Shown: positions 17,189 to 26,318 of the stretch, in pieces
How the letters are laid out: every line of letters starts with the position of its first letter
Numbering within the stretch: position 1 is the stretch's first letter
Origin: Kiloniellales bacterium
GTDB taxonomy: Bacteria; Pseudomonadota; Alphaproteobacteria; Kiloniellales; JAKSDN01
Assembly: GCA_030064845.1 (NCBI GenBank)
Contig: JASJEC010000031.1
Coordinates: 1-59,812 of the forward strand
Length of the DNA: 59,812 nucleotides
Direction: 5' to 3'
Program-made: the position numbers and the translations under genes
Notes under the pieces: generated by a model
The model's input: only the letters and a program-made list of their open reading frames with translations
Databases searched by the model: none
What the model was told of the DNA's origin: nothing

Positions 17189-17674
17189 TCAAGGATCTGG
17201 GGGCGGCTTGATATCAAATGCCGGGGGGCTTGTCGAGGACTTCGGTGGGCCGGGACGGCTGGGATCCAGGGCCTCGGCGACTAGGCCCCCGCCTTCCGCG
17301 GCGAGCCGGCCGGCGCCGCTGCGCAGCCCCGGCGAGGCGGCCAGCGCGCTGGCCAGCAGCAGCCAGAGCGCCAGCCCCAGCGCGCATCGCCCGCACCGGC
17401 GGCGGGGCGGGCCGACCGGCGGCGCGGCCAGCAGCGGCAGGATCACCAGGCCGCCCAGCGCCAGCGCCAGAAAGGCGTGGCGCGCCGGCGCGGCCGCGGC
17501 CCAGGCCACCTCGAGCGCCGGCAGCGGGCCCCAGAGGTGCCAGACCAGGTAGGCCCAGCGGGCCTCGCGGTCCGTGGCCGGGGGATCGGCGAGCAGGGCC
17601 CAGAACAGGCTGAAGGCGAGCGAGGCCAGCAGGTAGCACCAGGTGAGGAAGATGAGGTCGCCGGCCCGCTTCAT
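17189..17674 (-). CDS. Putative small membrane protein, unknown
   Basis: A 161-residue frame starting MKRAGDLIFLTWCYLLASLA with four likely hydrophobic helices (about residues 8-28, 40-62, 66-86 and 96-118) and a Pro/Gly/Ser-rich tail. The region is extremely GC-rich, so frames in all phases are open; this one is preferred because it gives coherent membrane segments and an ATG start. No family recognised and the ribosome-binding site is weak. Confidence 0.45.
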   Translation of the reverse strand: MKRAGDLIFLTWCYLLASLAFSLFWALLADPPATDREARWAYLVWHLWGPLPALEVAWAAAAPARHAFLALALGGLVILPLLAAPPVGPPRRRCGRCALGLALWLLLASALAASPGLRSGAGRLAAEGGGLVAEALDPSRPGPPKSSTSPPAFDIKPPPDP

Positions 17675-17769
17675 GGAGCGGCACTTGGGGATGGAAAAAG
17701 GCGGCCCCGCGGTGCCGGGAAGGCCTTTTTCTGGCAGCGCTAGAGGCTGCTGAGAAAATGCCTAGTCGG

Positions 17770-17855
17770 CACCATCACCCTTCGACAAGCTCAGGGTGAG
17801 GGTGAATTGTTTCAAGCATTTACCCTCATCCCGAGCTTGTCGAAGGGTGATGGTG
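17770..17855. repeat. 35-bp inverted repeat, CTTCGACAAGCTC family
   Basis: Arms at 17770-17804 and 17821-17855 match at 32 of 35 positions and contain CACCCTTCGACAAGCTC and its complement, around a 16-base loop. This is the common intergenic palindrome seen in many alphaproteobacterial genomes. It lies 32 bases after the rodA stop codon and probably acts as the 3' end of the mre-rodA transcript. A second copy is at about 55624-55703. Confidence 0.8.
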
Positions 17856-17886
17856 ATCAAGGGCTCCAGGTCTTTTTGTGGCGGCG

Positions 17887-19044
17887 CTACAAGAGGTCGT
17901 CGTTGAGGCCGAGCCGGGGGATGCGCACGTCCCGGTGGATCGAGACCGAGAGCATCAGGCCGAGCGAGGCCATGACCGCCAGCATGGCGGTGCCGCCGTA
18001 GGAGATCAGCGGCAGGGGCACGCCGACCACGGGGATCAGGCCCATGACCATGGCGATGTTGATGAAGACGTAGAGGAAGAGGTTGAACATCAGCCCGATG
18101 GCGAGCACCCGGCCGAACTGGTTGCGCGCCCTGAGCGAGATCGCCATGCCGTAGACGAAGATCAGGGTGTAGAGGCAGAGCAGGCCCAGGCCGCCCAGCA
18201 TGCCGAATTCCTCGGCCAGCATGGTGAAGATGAAGTCCGTGTGCTTCTCGGGCAGGAAGTCGAGGTGCGTCTGGGTGCCCTGCATGAAGCCGCGGCCCGC
18301 GACCCCGCCCGATCCGAGCGCGATCTTGGCCTGCAGGATGTGGTAGCCGGAGCCGAGCGGGTCGGACTCCGGGTTGAGGAAGGTCAGCACCCGCAGGCGT
18401 TGGTATTCGTGCAGGAACTGCCAGCCGATCGGGATCGCCGCCAGCCCGGCGACGCCCACCACGGCGAACTTCCAGATCCGGACCCCGGCGGCGAAGAAGA
18501 CGATGGCGCCGGCCATCAGGAGCATGACGCCGGTGCCCAGGTCGGGCTGCTTCAGCACCAGGCCGGTCGGCACCAGGACGATCGCGATCGGCAGGAGCAG
18601 GCGCCAGGGGTTGCTGATCTCCTCGTTGGTCAGGCCGTGGAAGTAGCGCGCCAGCGCCAGCACCACCGCGACCTTCATGAGCTCCGAGGGCTGGACGTTG
18701 GCGAAGCCCAGATTGATCCAGCGCTGGGCGCCCATGCCGCGGCTGCCCGCAACCTCGACCGCGCCGAGCAGAATCAGACCGCCCAGGTAGATCAGGTACG
18801 CGTAGCGGAACCAGAAGCGCACGTCGATCAGCGCCAGGACCAGCATGACGCCGAAACCGACGGCGAGCCGCACCAGCTGGCGCGAGGCCCAGGGGTCCAT
18901 GTGCCCGTCGGCCGCCGAGTAGAGCATGGCGCAACCGACGCCGCCCAGGGCGAGCACGATTAGGACCAGGCCCCAGTTGAGCTGGATCAGCTTGTCCGCG
19001 AGGCCCAGGCGGGTGTTGTGCTGAGACAGCTCGGAGTAGGCCAT
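17887..19044 (-). CDS. rodA: Rod-shape peptidoglycan glycosyltransferase RodA
   Basis: A 385-residue SEDS-family polymerase (FtsW/RodA/SpoVE) that extends glycan strands from lipid II together with PBP2. ATG 19044 is chosen because it gives the usual short cytoplasmic start (MAYSELSQHNTRL). SEDS hallmarks: AQRWINLGFANVQPSELMK, KQPDLGTGVMLL, the extracellular loop with EKHTDFIFTMLAEEFG, and the C-terminal VVGVPLPLISYGGTAML. It starts 13 bases after the mrdA stop and is the last gene of the cell-shape operon. Confidence 0.96.
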   Translation of the reverse strand: MAYSELSQHNTRLGLADKLIQLNWGLVLIVLALGGVGCAMLYSAADGHMDPWASRQLVRLAVGFGVMLVLALIDVRFWFRYAYLIYLGGLILLGAVEVAGSRGMGAQRWINLGFANVQPSELMKVAVVLALARYFHGLTNEEISNPWRLLLPIAIVLVPTGLVLKQPDLGTGVMLLMAGAIVFFAAGVRIWKFAVVGVAGLAAIPIGWQFLHEYQRLRVLTFLNPESDPLGSGYHILQAKIALGSGGVAGRGFMQGTQTHLDFLPEKHTDFIFTMLAEEFGMLGGLGLLCLYTLIFVYGMAISLRARNQFGRVLAIGLMFNLFLYVFINIAMVMGLIPVVGVPLPLISYGGTAMLAVMASLGLMLSVSIHRDVRIPRLGLNDDLL

Positions 19045-19057
19045 GGGCCGTCCGCTC

Positions 19058-20950
19058 CTAGCTTTCCGTGACCGTGCCGGCGTCCGCCAGGGGAATCCCC
19101 AGGGCTGCCGCCGGGTCGCGCCGCTGCACCTCAATCAGGACGTCGCGGGCGATCGGTGCCGCGACCTTGGAGCCGCCGCCGCCGTGCTGGACCAGGACCG
19201 CGCAGCAGTAGCGCGGCTTGTGCACCGGCGCATAGGCGACGAAGAGCGCGTGGTCGCGGAAGCGCCAGGGCAGCTCTTCGTTCTTCTTGACCCCAGCCTC
19301 GCGCTCCGCCTTGGTGATCCGGCGGACCTGCGAGGTGCCGGTCTTGCCGGCCATCTCCCAGCCCTCCTGCTGGATGCGCCGCCAGTAGGCGGTGCCCCGG
19401 GTCTCGTTGACCACGGCGTCCATGGCGCGGTGGACGATCTTCAGGTGGGCCGGCGATACCGCCATGTCTTCGAAGACCGGCGCCGTCTCGCCGATCACCG
19501 GGCCCTGACCCTCGACCTCGCGAAAGCCGCGGGTCAGGCGCGGCACGACCTTCTTGCCCGTGGCGAGCCGCGCGGTCATCGTCGCGAGCTGCAGCGGCGT
19601 GGTCAGGATGAAGCCCTGGCCGATCGCCGTCACCAGGGTCTCGCCGAGCTGCCAGGGCTCACCGATGGCGCCCAGTTTCCACTCCCGCGTGGGCACCACG
19701 CCGGGGCTCTCGCCGGGCAGGTCGATGCCGGCCACCTCGCCGAGCCCGAAGCGCGTCGCCATCTCCGAGATCCGGTCGATGCCGACCCGCTTGGACATCT
19801 CGTAGAAGTAGATGTCGCAGGAGTGCTTGATCGCACCGATCATGTCCTTGGTGCCGTGGCCGTGCTTCTTCCAGCAGTGGAAGCGCGCGTTGCCCAGCTT
19901 GGTCATGCCGCTGCAATAGGTCGTCTCGTTCGGGCTGATGCCCGCCTCGAGCGCCGCCAGAGCGACCAGCAGCTTGAAGGTCGACCCTGGGGCGTAGAGG
20001 CCGGCGACCGCCTTGTTGGTGAGCGGCGAGAGCGGATCGTTGACCAGCTGGGTCCACTGCCGGGCCGAGATGCCGAGGCTGAAGACGTTGGGGTCGTAGG
20101 ACGGGACCGAGGAGAGCGCCAGGATATCGCCGTTCTCGATGTCCATGACGATGCAGGTCGCGCTCTTGTGTTGGGACAGCTGTTCGTGGACGAACAGCTG
20201 CAGGCCGGCGTCGATGGTGAGCACCAGCTCCTGCCCCGGATCGCCCTCCTCGCGGTTGATCTCGCGGATCACGCGGCCGAGCGCGTTGACCTCGATCTGG
20301 CTGCTGCCCGCCGTGCCGCGCAGCGCCAGGTCGTGCTGGCGCTCGATCCCGTTCTTGCCGATGCGGAAGCCCGGCAGCTCGAGCAGCGGATCGTCGGTCA
20401 GCTCGTCCTCCGACACGGCGGCGACGTAGCCGAGCACGTGGGTCATGGGGTCGGCGAAGGGATAGCGGCGGATCTGGCCGACGTCGATCGACACGCCGGG
20501 AAGGTCGGGCGCGTTGACCTCGATCTGGCTGACCTGCTGCCAGGTCAGGTTCTCGCGCACCGTGACCGGCACGAAGCCGCGCTTGCCCTTGGCCTCGCGT
20601 AGCACGCGGGCCCGGTCGTAGTCGCTGATCTCGATGATCTTCTGGAGGTCGTCCAGGGTGCGTTCCAGGTCGGGCGACTGCTCGCGCACGAGGAGCACCC
20701 GGTAGTTCTGCATGTTGTCCGCGATCGGCAGGCCGAAGCGGTCGATGATGCGGCCGCGCGGCGGCGCCAGCAGACGCAGGTTGATCCGGTTGTCCTCGGC
20801 CAGGGTAGCGTAGCGGTCGCGCTCGAGGATCTGGAGGTAGTACATGCGCCCGGTCAGGGCCGTGAGCAGCAGGCCCTGCCCGGCGCCGAGCAGCAGGGCC
20901 CGGCGCGTGAAGGCCCGGTAGCGGGAATGGTCGTCGCGCGCGCCGGCCAT
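19058..20950 (-). CDS. mrdA: Penicillin-binding protein 2 (elongasome transpeptidase)
   Basis: A 630-residue class B PBP that cross-links peptidoglycan in the elongasome. Order: cytoplasmic tail, membrane anchor (about residues 18-33), pedestal domain starting PPRGRIIDRFG, then the transpeptidase domain with SxxK at Ser 323 (APGSTFK), the second motif as Ser-Cys-Asp at 377-379 and KTGT at 536-539. The active-site set is complete. Immediately downstream is its SEDS partner rodA; upstream, 12 bases away, is mreD. Confidence 0.96.
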   Translation of the reverse strand: MAGARDDHSRYRAFTRRALLLGAGQGLLLTALTGRMYYLQILERDRYATLAEDNRINLRLLAPPRGRIIDRFGLPIADNMQNYRVLLVREQSPDLERTLDDLQKIIEISDYDRARVLREAKGKRGFVPVTVRENLTWQQVSQIEVNAPDLPGVSIDVGQIRRYPFADPMTHVLGYVAAVSEDELTDDPLLELPGFRIGKNGIERQHDLALRGTAGSSQIEVNALGRVIREINREEGDPGQELVLTIDAGLQLFVHEQLSQHKSATCIVMDIENGDILALSSVPSYDPNVFSLGISARQWTQLVNDPLSPLTNKAVAGLYAPGSTFKLLVALAALEAGISPNETTYCSGMTKLGNARFHCWKKHGHGTKDMIGAIKHSCDIYFYEMSKRVGIDRISEMATRFGLGEVAGIDLPGESPGVVPTREWKLGAIGEPWQLGETLVTAIGQGFILTTPLQLATMTARLATGKKVVPRLTRGFREVEGQGPVIGETAPVFEDMAVSPAHLKIVHRAMDAVVNETRGTAYWRRIQQEGWEMAGKTGTSQVRRITKAEREAGVKKNEELPWRFRDHALFVAYAPVHKPRYCCAVLVQHGGGGSKVAAPIARDVLIEVQRRDPAAALGIPLADAGTVTES

Positions 20951-20962
20951 GGCCCCCTCCCC

Positions 20963-21469
20963 CTAGCGGACCAGCAGCCGCTGCGCCTTGGCGAAGAGCC
21001 AGGCGATCAGGGGATAGGCGGCGACTGTCGTGAGGAACTGGAACAGGACCGGCCAGAAGCTGAGCCAGTCGGCGTAGAGGATGCAGTTCAGGACCCAGGC
21101 GAGATACATGGCGCCGGCGGCGGTCATGGCGAAGAGCATCCACAGCATCTGGAAGGACGCGCGCAAAAACAAGCGGCGCTGCAGCTCAACCACGCTGTAG
21201 ACCAGCAGCAGCGACAGGATGCCGACGCCGACGTAACCGCCGGACAGCAGGTCCTCGAACAGGCCGATCATGAAGGTGACCCAGAGCGGCAGGAGGTCGG
21301 GGCGGTGAACCGCCCAGTAGTAGACCGCAATCAGCGCCATCGACGGCACCAGGGCGGCGATGTCGGGATTCTGAAGGGGCACCATGCCGATCAGCACCAG
21401 GAGCATGGTCAGCACCAGGGGCGTCAGCCCGCGAGCCAGAATATCCAGGCGGTGCCAGATTCCTTCCAT
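20963..21469 (-). CDS. mreD: Rod shape-determining membrane protein MreD
   Basis: A 168-residue hydrophobic protein with about five helices, including LLPLWVTFMIGLFEDLLSGG, the typical MreD motif. MreD links MreC to the elongation machinery. It lies between mreC (9 bases upstream) and mrdA in the expected order. Confidence 0.92.
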   Translation of the reverse strand: MEGIWHRLDILARGLTPLVLTMLLVLIGMVPLQNPDIAALVPSMALIAVYYWAVHRPDLLPLWVTFMIGLFEDLLSGGYVGVGILSLLLVYSVVELQRRLFLRASFQMLWMLFAMTAAGAMYLAWVLNCILYADWLSFWPVLFQFLTTVAAYPLIAWLFAKAQRLLVR

Positions 21470-21478
21470 CGCGGCGCG

Positions 21479-22483
21479 TCACCGGGCGGGCCCGGCGTTC
21501 TCCTCGTTGCCGGCCGGCGCAGCGCCCGCTGCGGCCTCGGCCGCGGTTTCGCCTGCGGCGGCCTCGGGGCCCCCAGGGCCATCCGCCTGCGCCGACCCTT
21601 CGCCGGCGGGCGGGACCGCATCCTCGCCGCTATGGAAGGAGCGCAGAATGCCGGGCATCTCGTAGTTCACCAGCCGCAGGTACTCCATGTGGCCCCAGTC
21701 GACGAAGGGCTGGATGCGCACGCCCGCCTCGCCGCTCACCGCGACCTGGCCGACCGGCAGACCGGGCGGAAACACGCCGCCGTGTCCCGAGGTCACCACG
21801 CGCGCGCCGAGCGGCACGTCGATCCGCGGGTCGAGGTAGAGCAGCCGGGGCTGGGACCGGTTGTCGCCGGCCAGAATGGCCGGATCGCGCCGCTCGCCGA
21901 CCAGGATCGGGATGCGGCTGTTCATGTCGGTGATCAGCAGCACGCGGGCGGTGCGGCTGCCGGATTCGACCACCCGGCCGGCCAGGCCGTCGCCGGTCAG
22001 CGCCGCCTGGCCCGGGACCACGTTCTCGCGCACCCCGGCGTTGACCAGGACCGAGCGCACATAGGCGCCGCCCTGGTCGCCGATCACCCGCGCCGTGACG
22101 AAGCCGATGCCCGGCTCGACCGGCAGGTTCAGCATGGTGCGCAGCGCCGCGTTCTCGGCCTCGAGACGGCGGGCCACGGTCTGCCAGTGCTGCAGCCGCT
22201 CGTTCTGGCGGCGCAGCTCGGTGTTCTCCTCGGCCACGGAGACCAGCTGTCCGGCTTGCGAGACCGCGTCGTTGAGGGTTGCCACGGGCTGGGAGACGGC
22301 CTCTAGGATCGGCGAGACGGTGTCGGTCAGCGCCGTGCGCACGCCCTCGACGAAGGTGCTGCCGGCGCGGTCGAGCAGCATGAGGGCGATCGCCATTGCG
22401 ACCAGGAACAAGAGGCTAAAGCGTTGGGACCACGCCCTCACGGGCGTTGCCAGGCGAGCCGCCGAACCCGTCCGTCTGATCAC
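21479..22483 (-). CDS. mreC: Rod shape-determining protein MreC
   Basis: A 334-residue bitopic protein: cytoplasmic arginine-rich start, one membrane helix (about residues 23-40), a periplasmic coiled coil (ENTELRRQNERLQHWQTVAR), then the double beta-barrel (VITSGHGGVFPPGLPVGQV type motif, here RVVTSGHGGVFPPG). The C-terminal 45 or so residues are an Ala/Gly/Pro/Glu-rich tail beyond the usual core. It scaffolds PBP2 and RodA. A stem-loop separates it from mreB. Confidence 0.94.
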   Translation of the reverse strand: MIRRTGSAARLATPVRAWSQRFSLLFLVAMAIALMLLDRAGSTFVEGVRTALTDTVSPILEAVSQPVATLNDAVSQAGQLVSVAEENTELRRQNERLQHWQTVARRLEAENAALRTMLNLPVEPGIGFVTARVIGDQGGAYVRSVLVNAGVRENVVPGQAALTGDGLAGRVVESGSRTARVLLITDMNSRIPILVGERRDPAILAGDNRSQPRLLYLDPRIDVPLGARVVTSGHGGVFPPGLPVGQVAVSGEAGVRIQPFVDWGHMEYLRLVNYEMPGILRSFHSGEDAVPPAGEGSAQADGPGGPEAAAGETAAEAAAGAAPAGNEENAGPAR

Positions 22484-22533
22484 GCCGACATCGACTCCAG
22501 GATTACACCGCCGAATCGTGACGCGGTACAGTG

Positions 22534-22572
22534 TAAGTGATGAACTCTACCCGGTATAGAGTCTGTCACTTA
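22534..22572. other. AT-rich imperfect stem-loop between mreB and mreC
   Basis: TAAGTGATGAACTCTA (22534-22549) faces TAGAGTCTGTCACTTA (22557-22572): 13 of 16 positions pair, with a 7-base loop. It is strikingly AT-rich for this genome. In the direction of transcription it lies 36 bases after the mreB stop and 50 bases before the mreC start. A partial terminator or RNA-processing site would let mreB be expressed more than the downstream genes, but no T-run follows. Confidence 0.55.
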
Positions 22573-22608
22573 ATAAAGCCTTTACACTTTCAGGCCGGCG
22601 GCGCGTTT

Positions 22609-23670
<1,062 letters not shown>

Positions 23671-23766
23671 TCAGCAATGTGCCAAGGAAGTCGTGATCAC
23701 AGGGAGGGAATAACGCCCTGTTGGGGCGATTTCAAGGCATAGGTTACAACGAAATGACTAGAGCAG

Positions 23767-23803
23767 CGGCGGCGACGCGCCGTCTTGAAGCGCGCCGCCG
23801 CCG
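23767..23803 (-). terminator. Stem-loop after leuA
   Basis: Arms CGGCGGCGACGCGC (23767-23780) and GCGCGCCGCCGCCG (23790-23803) pair with one mismatch around a 9-base loop, 15 bases after the leuA stop. The following minus-strand bases are CTGCTCTAGTCATTTCG rather than a T-run, so termination strength is uncertain. It separates leuA from the mre operon. Confidence 0.55.
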
Positions 23804-23818
23804 GTTGCCGGAACAGGC

Positions 23819-25417
23819 TTAGGCCGATATCGCCGCCGGCGCGGTCTTCTCGCGTTTCACCAGCAGCTTGTTCAGGGCGTTGATATAGGCGCGGGCCGAA
23901 GCAACCAGGGTGTCGTAGTCGGCGCCCTGGCCGTTGACGGTCTTGCCGGCCTCCTCGAGCCGCACGGTCACCTCCGCCTGGGCGTCGGTGCCGCCGGTCA
24001 CCGCGTGGACCTGGTAGAGCTGCAAGCGGCCGTCGTGGGGGAAGATTTTGCGAATCGCCTGGAACACGGCGTCGACCGGGCCGTTGCCCTCGGCCGATTC
24101 GCTGTGCGCGACGCCGTCGACCTCCAGCTCGAGCTCCGCCTTCTGCGGCCCCTTGGATCCGCAGACCACCTGCAGCGAGCCGAACTTGATCCGGTCGTTG
24201 TGGCGCAGCACGGCGTCGTCGACCAGAGCGACGATGTCCTCGTCGTAGACGTCCTTCTTGTGGTCGGCCAGGTCCTTGAAGCGCTGGAAGGCGTCGTTCA
24301 ACTCGTTGTCGCCGAGCGTAAAGCCCAGCTCCTCCAGCTTGGACTGGAAGGCGTGGCGGCCCGAGTGCTTGCCCATCACCAGGGTCGAGCGATTCAGACC
24401 GACCGACTCGGGCGTCATGATCTCGTAGGTTCCGGCGTGCTTCAGCATGCCGTCCTGGTGGATGCCCGCCTCGTGGGCGAAGGCGTTGGCGCCGACGATC
24501 GCCTTGTTGGGCTGGACCGTGAAGCCGGTCACCGCGGAGAGCAGGTGCGAGGCCTTGGTGATCATGGTGGTGTCGATGCCCGTGGTGTAGGGCATGGCGT
24601 CGTGGCGCGTCCTGAGCGCCATGACCACCTCCTCCATCGAGCAGTTGCCGGCCCGCTCGCCGATGCCGTTGATGGTGCACTCGACCTGCCGCGCGCCGGC
24701 CCTGACCGCTGCCAGGGAGTTGGCCACGGCCAGCCCCAGGTCGTTATGGCAGTGCACCGAGATGATCGCCTGGTCGATGTTGGGCACGCGGTTCATCAGC
24801 ATGGCGATGAGCTCGTGGAACTCCTCGGGCACGGTGTAGCCCACCGTGTCGGGGATGTTGATCGTGCCGGCCCCCGCCTTGATCGCCGATTCGACGGTGC
24901 GGCAGAGGAAATCGTGCTCGGTGCGGGTGCCGTCCTCGGGCGACCACTCGACGTCGGGGCAGAGATTGCGGGCGTGGGTGACGCTGTCGATCACCGCCTG
25001 GTGCACGTCCTCTGGCTCCATCTGAAGCTTGTGCTTCATGTGCAGCGGCGAGGTCGACAGGAAGGTGTGGATCCGCGGCCGCTCCGCCGGACGCAGGGCT
25101 TCCCAGGCGCGGTCGATATCCTTGACGGTCGCCCGCGCCAGGCCGGCCACGGCGCTGTCCTTGACCCGTTTGGCGATCTTGTTCACCGCCTCGAAGTCGC
25201 CGCGCGACGCGATCGGGAAACCCGCCTCGATGACGTCGACGCCCATGCGCTCCAGCACGTCGGCGACCTGGATCTTCTCCTCCAGGTTCATGGAGCAGCC
25301 AGGCGACTGCTCGCCGTCGCGCAGCGTGGTATCGAAGATGACGACCCGGTCGGCGTCGCGTGCGTCCCGGTTGTCGGCGCCGCCCGTCTCGGCAGCGCCC
25401 TCGTTCTGACTATTCAT
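23819..25417 (-). CDS. leuA: 2-isopropylmalate synthase
   Basis: A 532-residue enzyme catalysing the first committed step of leucine synthesis: acetyl-CoA plus 2-oxoisovalerate gives 2-isopropylmalate. The N-terminal TIM-barrel domain shows VVIFDTTLRDGEQSPG (catalytic Arg and metal-binding Asp) and the metal motif ISVHCHNDLGLAVAN. GIGERAGNCSMEEV and the C-terminal regulatory domain for leucine feedback (about residues 400-520) are present. Length is normal. A leucine-rich leader peptide lies 84 bases upstream, which implies transcriptional or translational attenuation on top of feedback inhibition. Confidence 0.97.
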   Translation of the reverse strand: MNSQNEGAAETGGADNRDARDADRVVIFDTTLRDGEQSPGCSMNLEEKIQVADVLERMGVDVIEAGFPIASRGDFEAVNKIAKRVKDSAVAGLARATVKDIDRAWEALRPAERPRIHTFLSTSPLHMKHKLQMEPEDVHQAVIDSVTHARNLCPDVEWSPEDGTRTEHDFLCRTVESAIKAGAGTINIPDTVGYTVPEEFHELIAMLMNRVPNIDQAIISVHCHNDLGLAVANSLAAVRAGARQVECTINGIGERAGNCSMEEVVMALRTRHDAMPYTTGIDTTMITKASHLLSAVTGFTVQPNKAIVGANAFAHEAGIHQDGMLKHAGTYEIMTPESVGLNRSTLVMGKHSGRHAFQSKLEELGFTLGDNELNDAFQRFKDLADHKKDVYDEDIVALVDDAVLRHNDRIKFGSLQVVCGSKGPQKAELELEVDGVAHSESAEGNGPVDAVFQAIRKIFPHDGRLQLYQVHAVTGGTDAQAEVTVRLEEAGKTVNGQGADYDTLVASARAYINALNKLLVKREKTAPAAISA

Positions 25418-25501
25418 GACTGTTTGTCCCTTCCGAAGAGCCCTGTGGTTAGCCTGGTCAATCTCCCCTGCTCGCTTGCCGCGCGGCGGCGGCTGTAGCG
25501 C

Positions 25502-25621
25502 TCAGGGGCAGCTAAGGAGGAGGGCCTCGGTGTTCAGGAGAGGGAGCAGGGTCGCACGACCGATCAACGCGCCCCGCGGGGCGGCGCTGCACTCTTCGGC
25601 GAAGGTTTCGGTCGTGCCCAT
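25502..25621 (-). CDS. leuL: Leucine-rich leader peptide of leuA (attenuator)
   Basis: A 39-residue frame, ATG 25621 to TGA 25502-25504, with leucine at positions 19, 25, 26, 28, 29, 34, 35 and 36; the last third reads TLLPLLNTEALLLSC. Leu codons are CTG, CTC and CTT. Seven leucines in twelve residues directly upstream of leuA is the classic leader arrangement: a ribosome stalling at leucine codons alters folding of the leader RNA. Downstream, CCCCTG next to the peptide stop can pair with CAGGGG at about 25466-25471, and the same block can compete for the Leu-codon region CTCCCTCTCCTG. No strong ribosome-binding site precedes the ATG and no T-run terminator is visible. Confidence 0.75.
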   Translation of the reverse strand: MGTTETFAEECSAAPRGALIGRATLLPLLNTEALLLSCP

Positions 25622-25656
25622 GGCCGGGTAGTTTGCGGTCCAAGCTCTGTTACGGC

Positions 25657-25689
25657 GTTATATGTAGCCCCACGCCCGCCGGAGGACAA
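25657..25689 (-). promoter_or_regulatory. Candidate sigma-70 promoter for leuL-leuA
   Basis: On the minus strand, TTGTCC (25684-25689) is followed after 17 bases by TACATA (25661-25666), with an overlapping TATAAC just beyond. The predicted start would leave an untranslated leader of about 30 bases before the leucine-rich peptide. The -35 element matches four of six consensus positions. Confidence 0.4.
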
Positions 25690-25736
25690 GCCGTATTGCC
25701 CTCGCCCCAGAATTTTGCGGCTCAGAATTTCTCGGC

Positions 25737-26135
25737 TCAGGACTTGATGTCGAGCAGGCTGCCGAGCACCTCGTCCTGGACCTTGAGCGCCGCGACATTG
25801 GCCTTGAAGGCGTTCTCGGCGCGGATCTGGACCGCGAACTCCTGAACCAGGTCGACGTTGGCCCGGGCCGCGATGCCGTCGGCGTCGGCGTTGGGGTCCG
25901 TGGGATTGTAGACCGGGACCGAGGGCGGCGAGACCGGCTTTTCCTCGGTCCGCACAACGCCGCCGGAGCCCGAAGTCTGAACCACCCGCCGCGGCACGTA
26001 TTCGCCCCCGGTGGGCGCACTGCCGTCGAGCGGCAGGCCGCGCGTGCGCGCGTTGGCGACGTTGTCGGCCGAAACGGCCAGGTCCTTGGCCTGGGCCTGG
26101 AGGCTGGAGAGGGTCGAGGAGGCCGGGAAAATCAT
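25737..26135 (-). CDS. Orphan flagellar basal-body rod-like protein (FlgC-type)
   Basis: A 132-residue protein with an N-terminal flagellar rod segment (TLSSLQAQAKDLAVSADNVANARTRG) and a C-terminal block (NVDLVQEFAVQIRAENAFKANVAALKVQDEVLGSLLDI) like the C-terminal helix of rod proteins FlgB, FlgC and FlgG. Between them is a short Pro/Val-rich middle. It resembles FlgC (52580-52987) in size but is clearly diverged and lacks the usual N-terminal ISAAGLQSQG motif. It stands alone, 26 kb from the flagellar cluster. It may be an accessory rod or adaptor protein. Confidence 0.75.
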   Translation of the reverse strand: MIFPASSTLSSLQAQAKDLAVSADNVANARTRGLPLDGSAPTGGEYVPRRVVQTSGSGGVVRTEEKPVSPPSVPVYNPTDPNADADGIAARANVDLVQEFAVQIRAENAFKANVAALKVQDEVLGSLLDIKS

Positions 26136-26256
26136 CTGCTCGCCTTTTGATCTAGCTATAACATCATAAGGCAGCGGCGCCGAAGTGGCAAATTATTGAA
26201 TTTTATAGATATTTTACACCTGCTTTACCATGTCGGCCGGCTCCCCGCGGGCGGGC

Positions 26257-26287
26257 TTGACTCCTCTGTCTATATCGCATTGATATA
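26257..26287 (+). promoter_or_regulatory. padR promoter with overlapping palindromic operator
   Basis: TTGACT (26257-26262) and TTGATA (26280-26285) have 17-base spacing. Across the -10 side lies an exact palindrome TATATC-GCATT-GATATA (26271-26287). A dyad overlapping the promoter of a PadR gene is the expected place for autoregulation; the link is inferred from position and symmetry. Confidence 0.5.
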
Positions 26288-26318
26288 TTCAACTTCGATC
26301 TATGGAGGCGCGAGAAGC

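Noticed and set aside
17214..17684. Alternative 156-codon frame overlapping the unknown membrane protein at 17189-17674
   Set aside because: The composition is Arg/Gly/Pro-rich with no hydrophobic segments; the other frame gives plausible helices.
25418..25501. Classic intrinsic terminator in the leuA leader
   Set aside because: GC stems can be drawn but no T-run follows, so only an attenuator of undefined mechanism is claimed.
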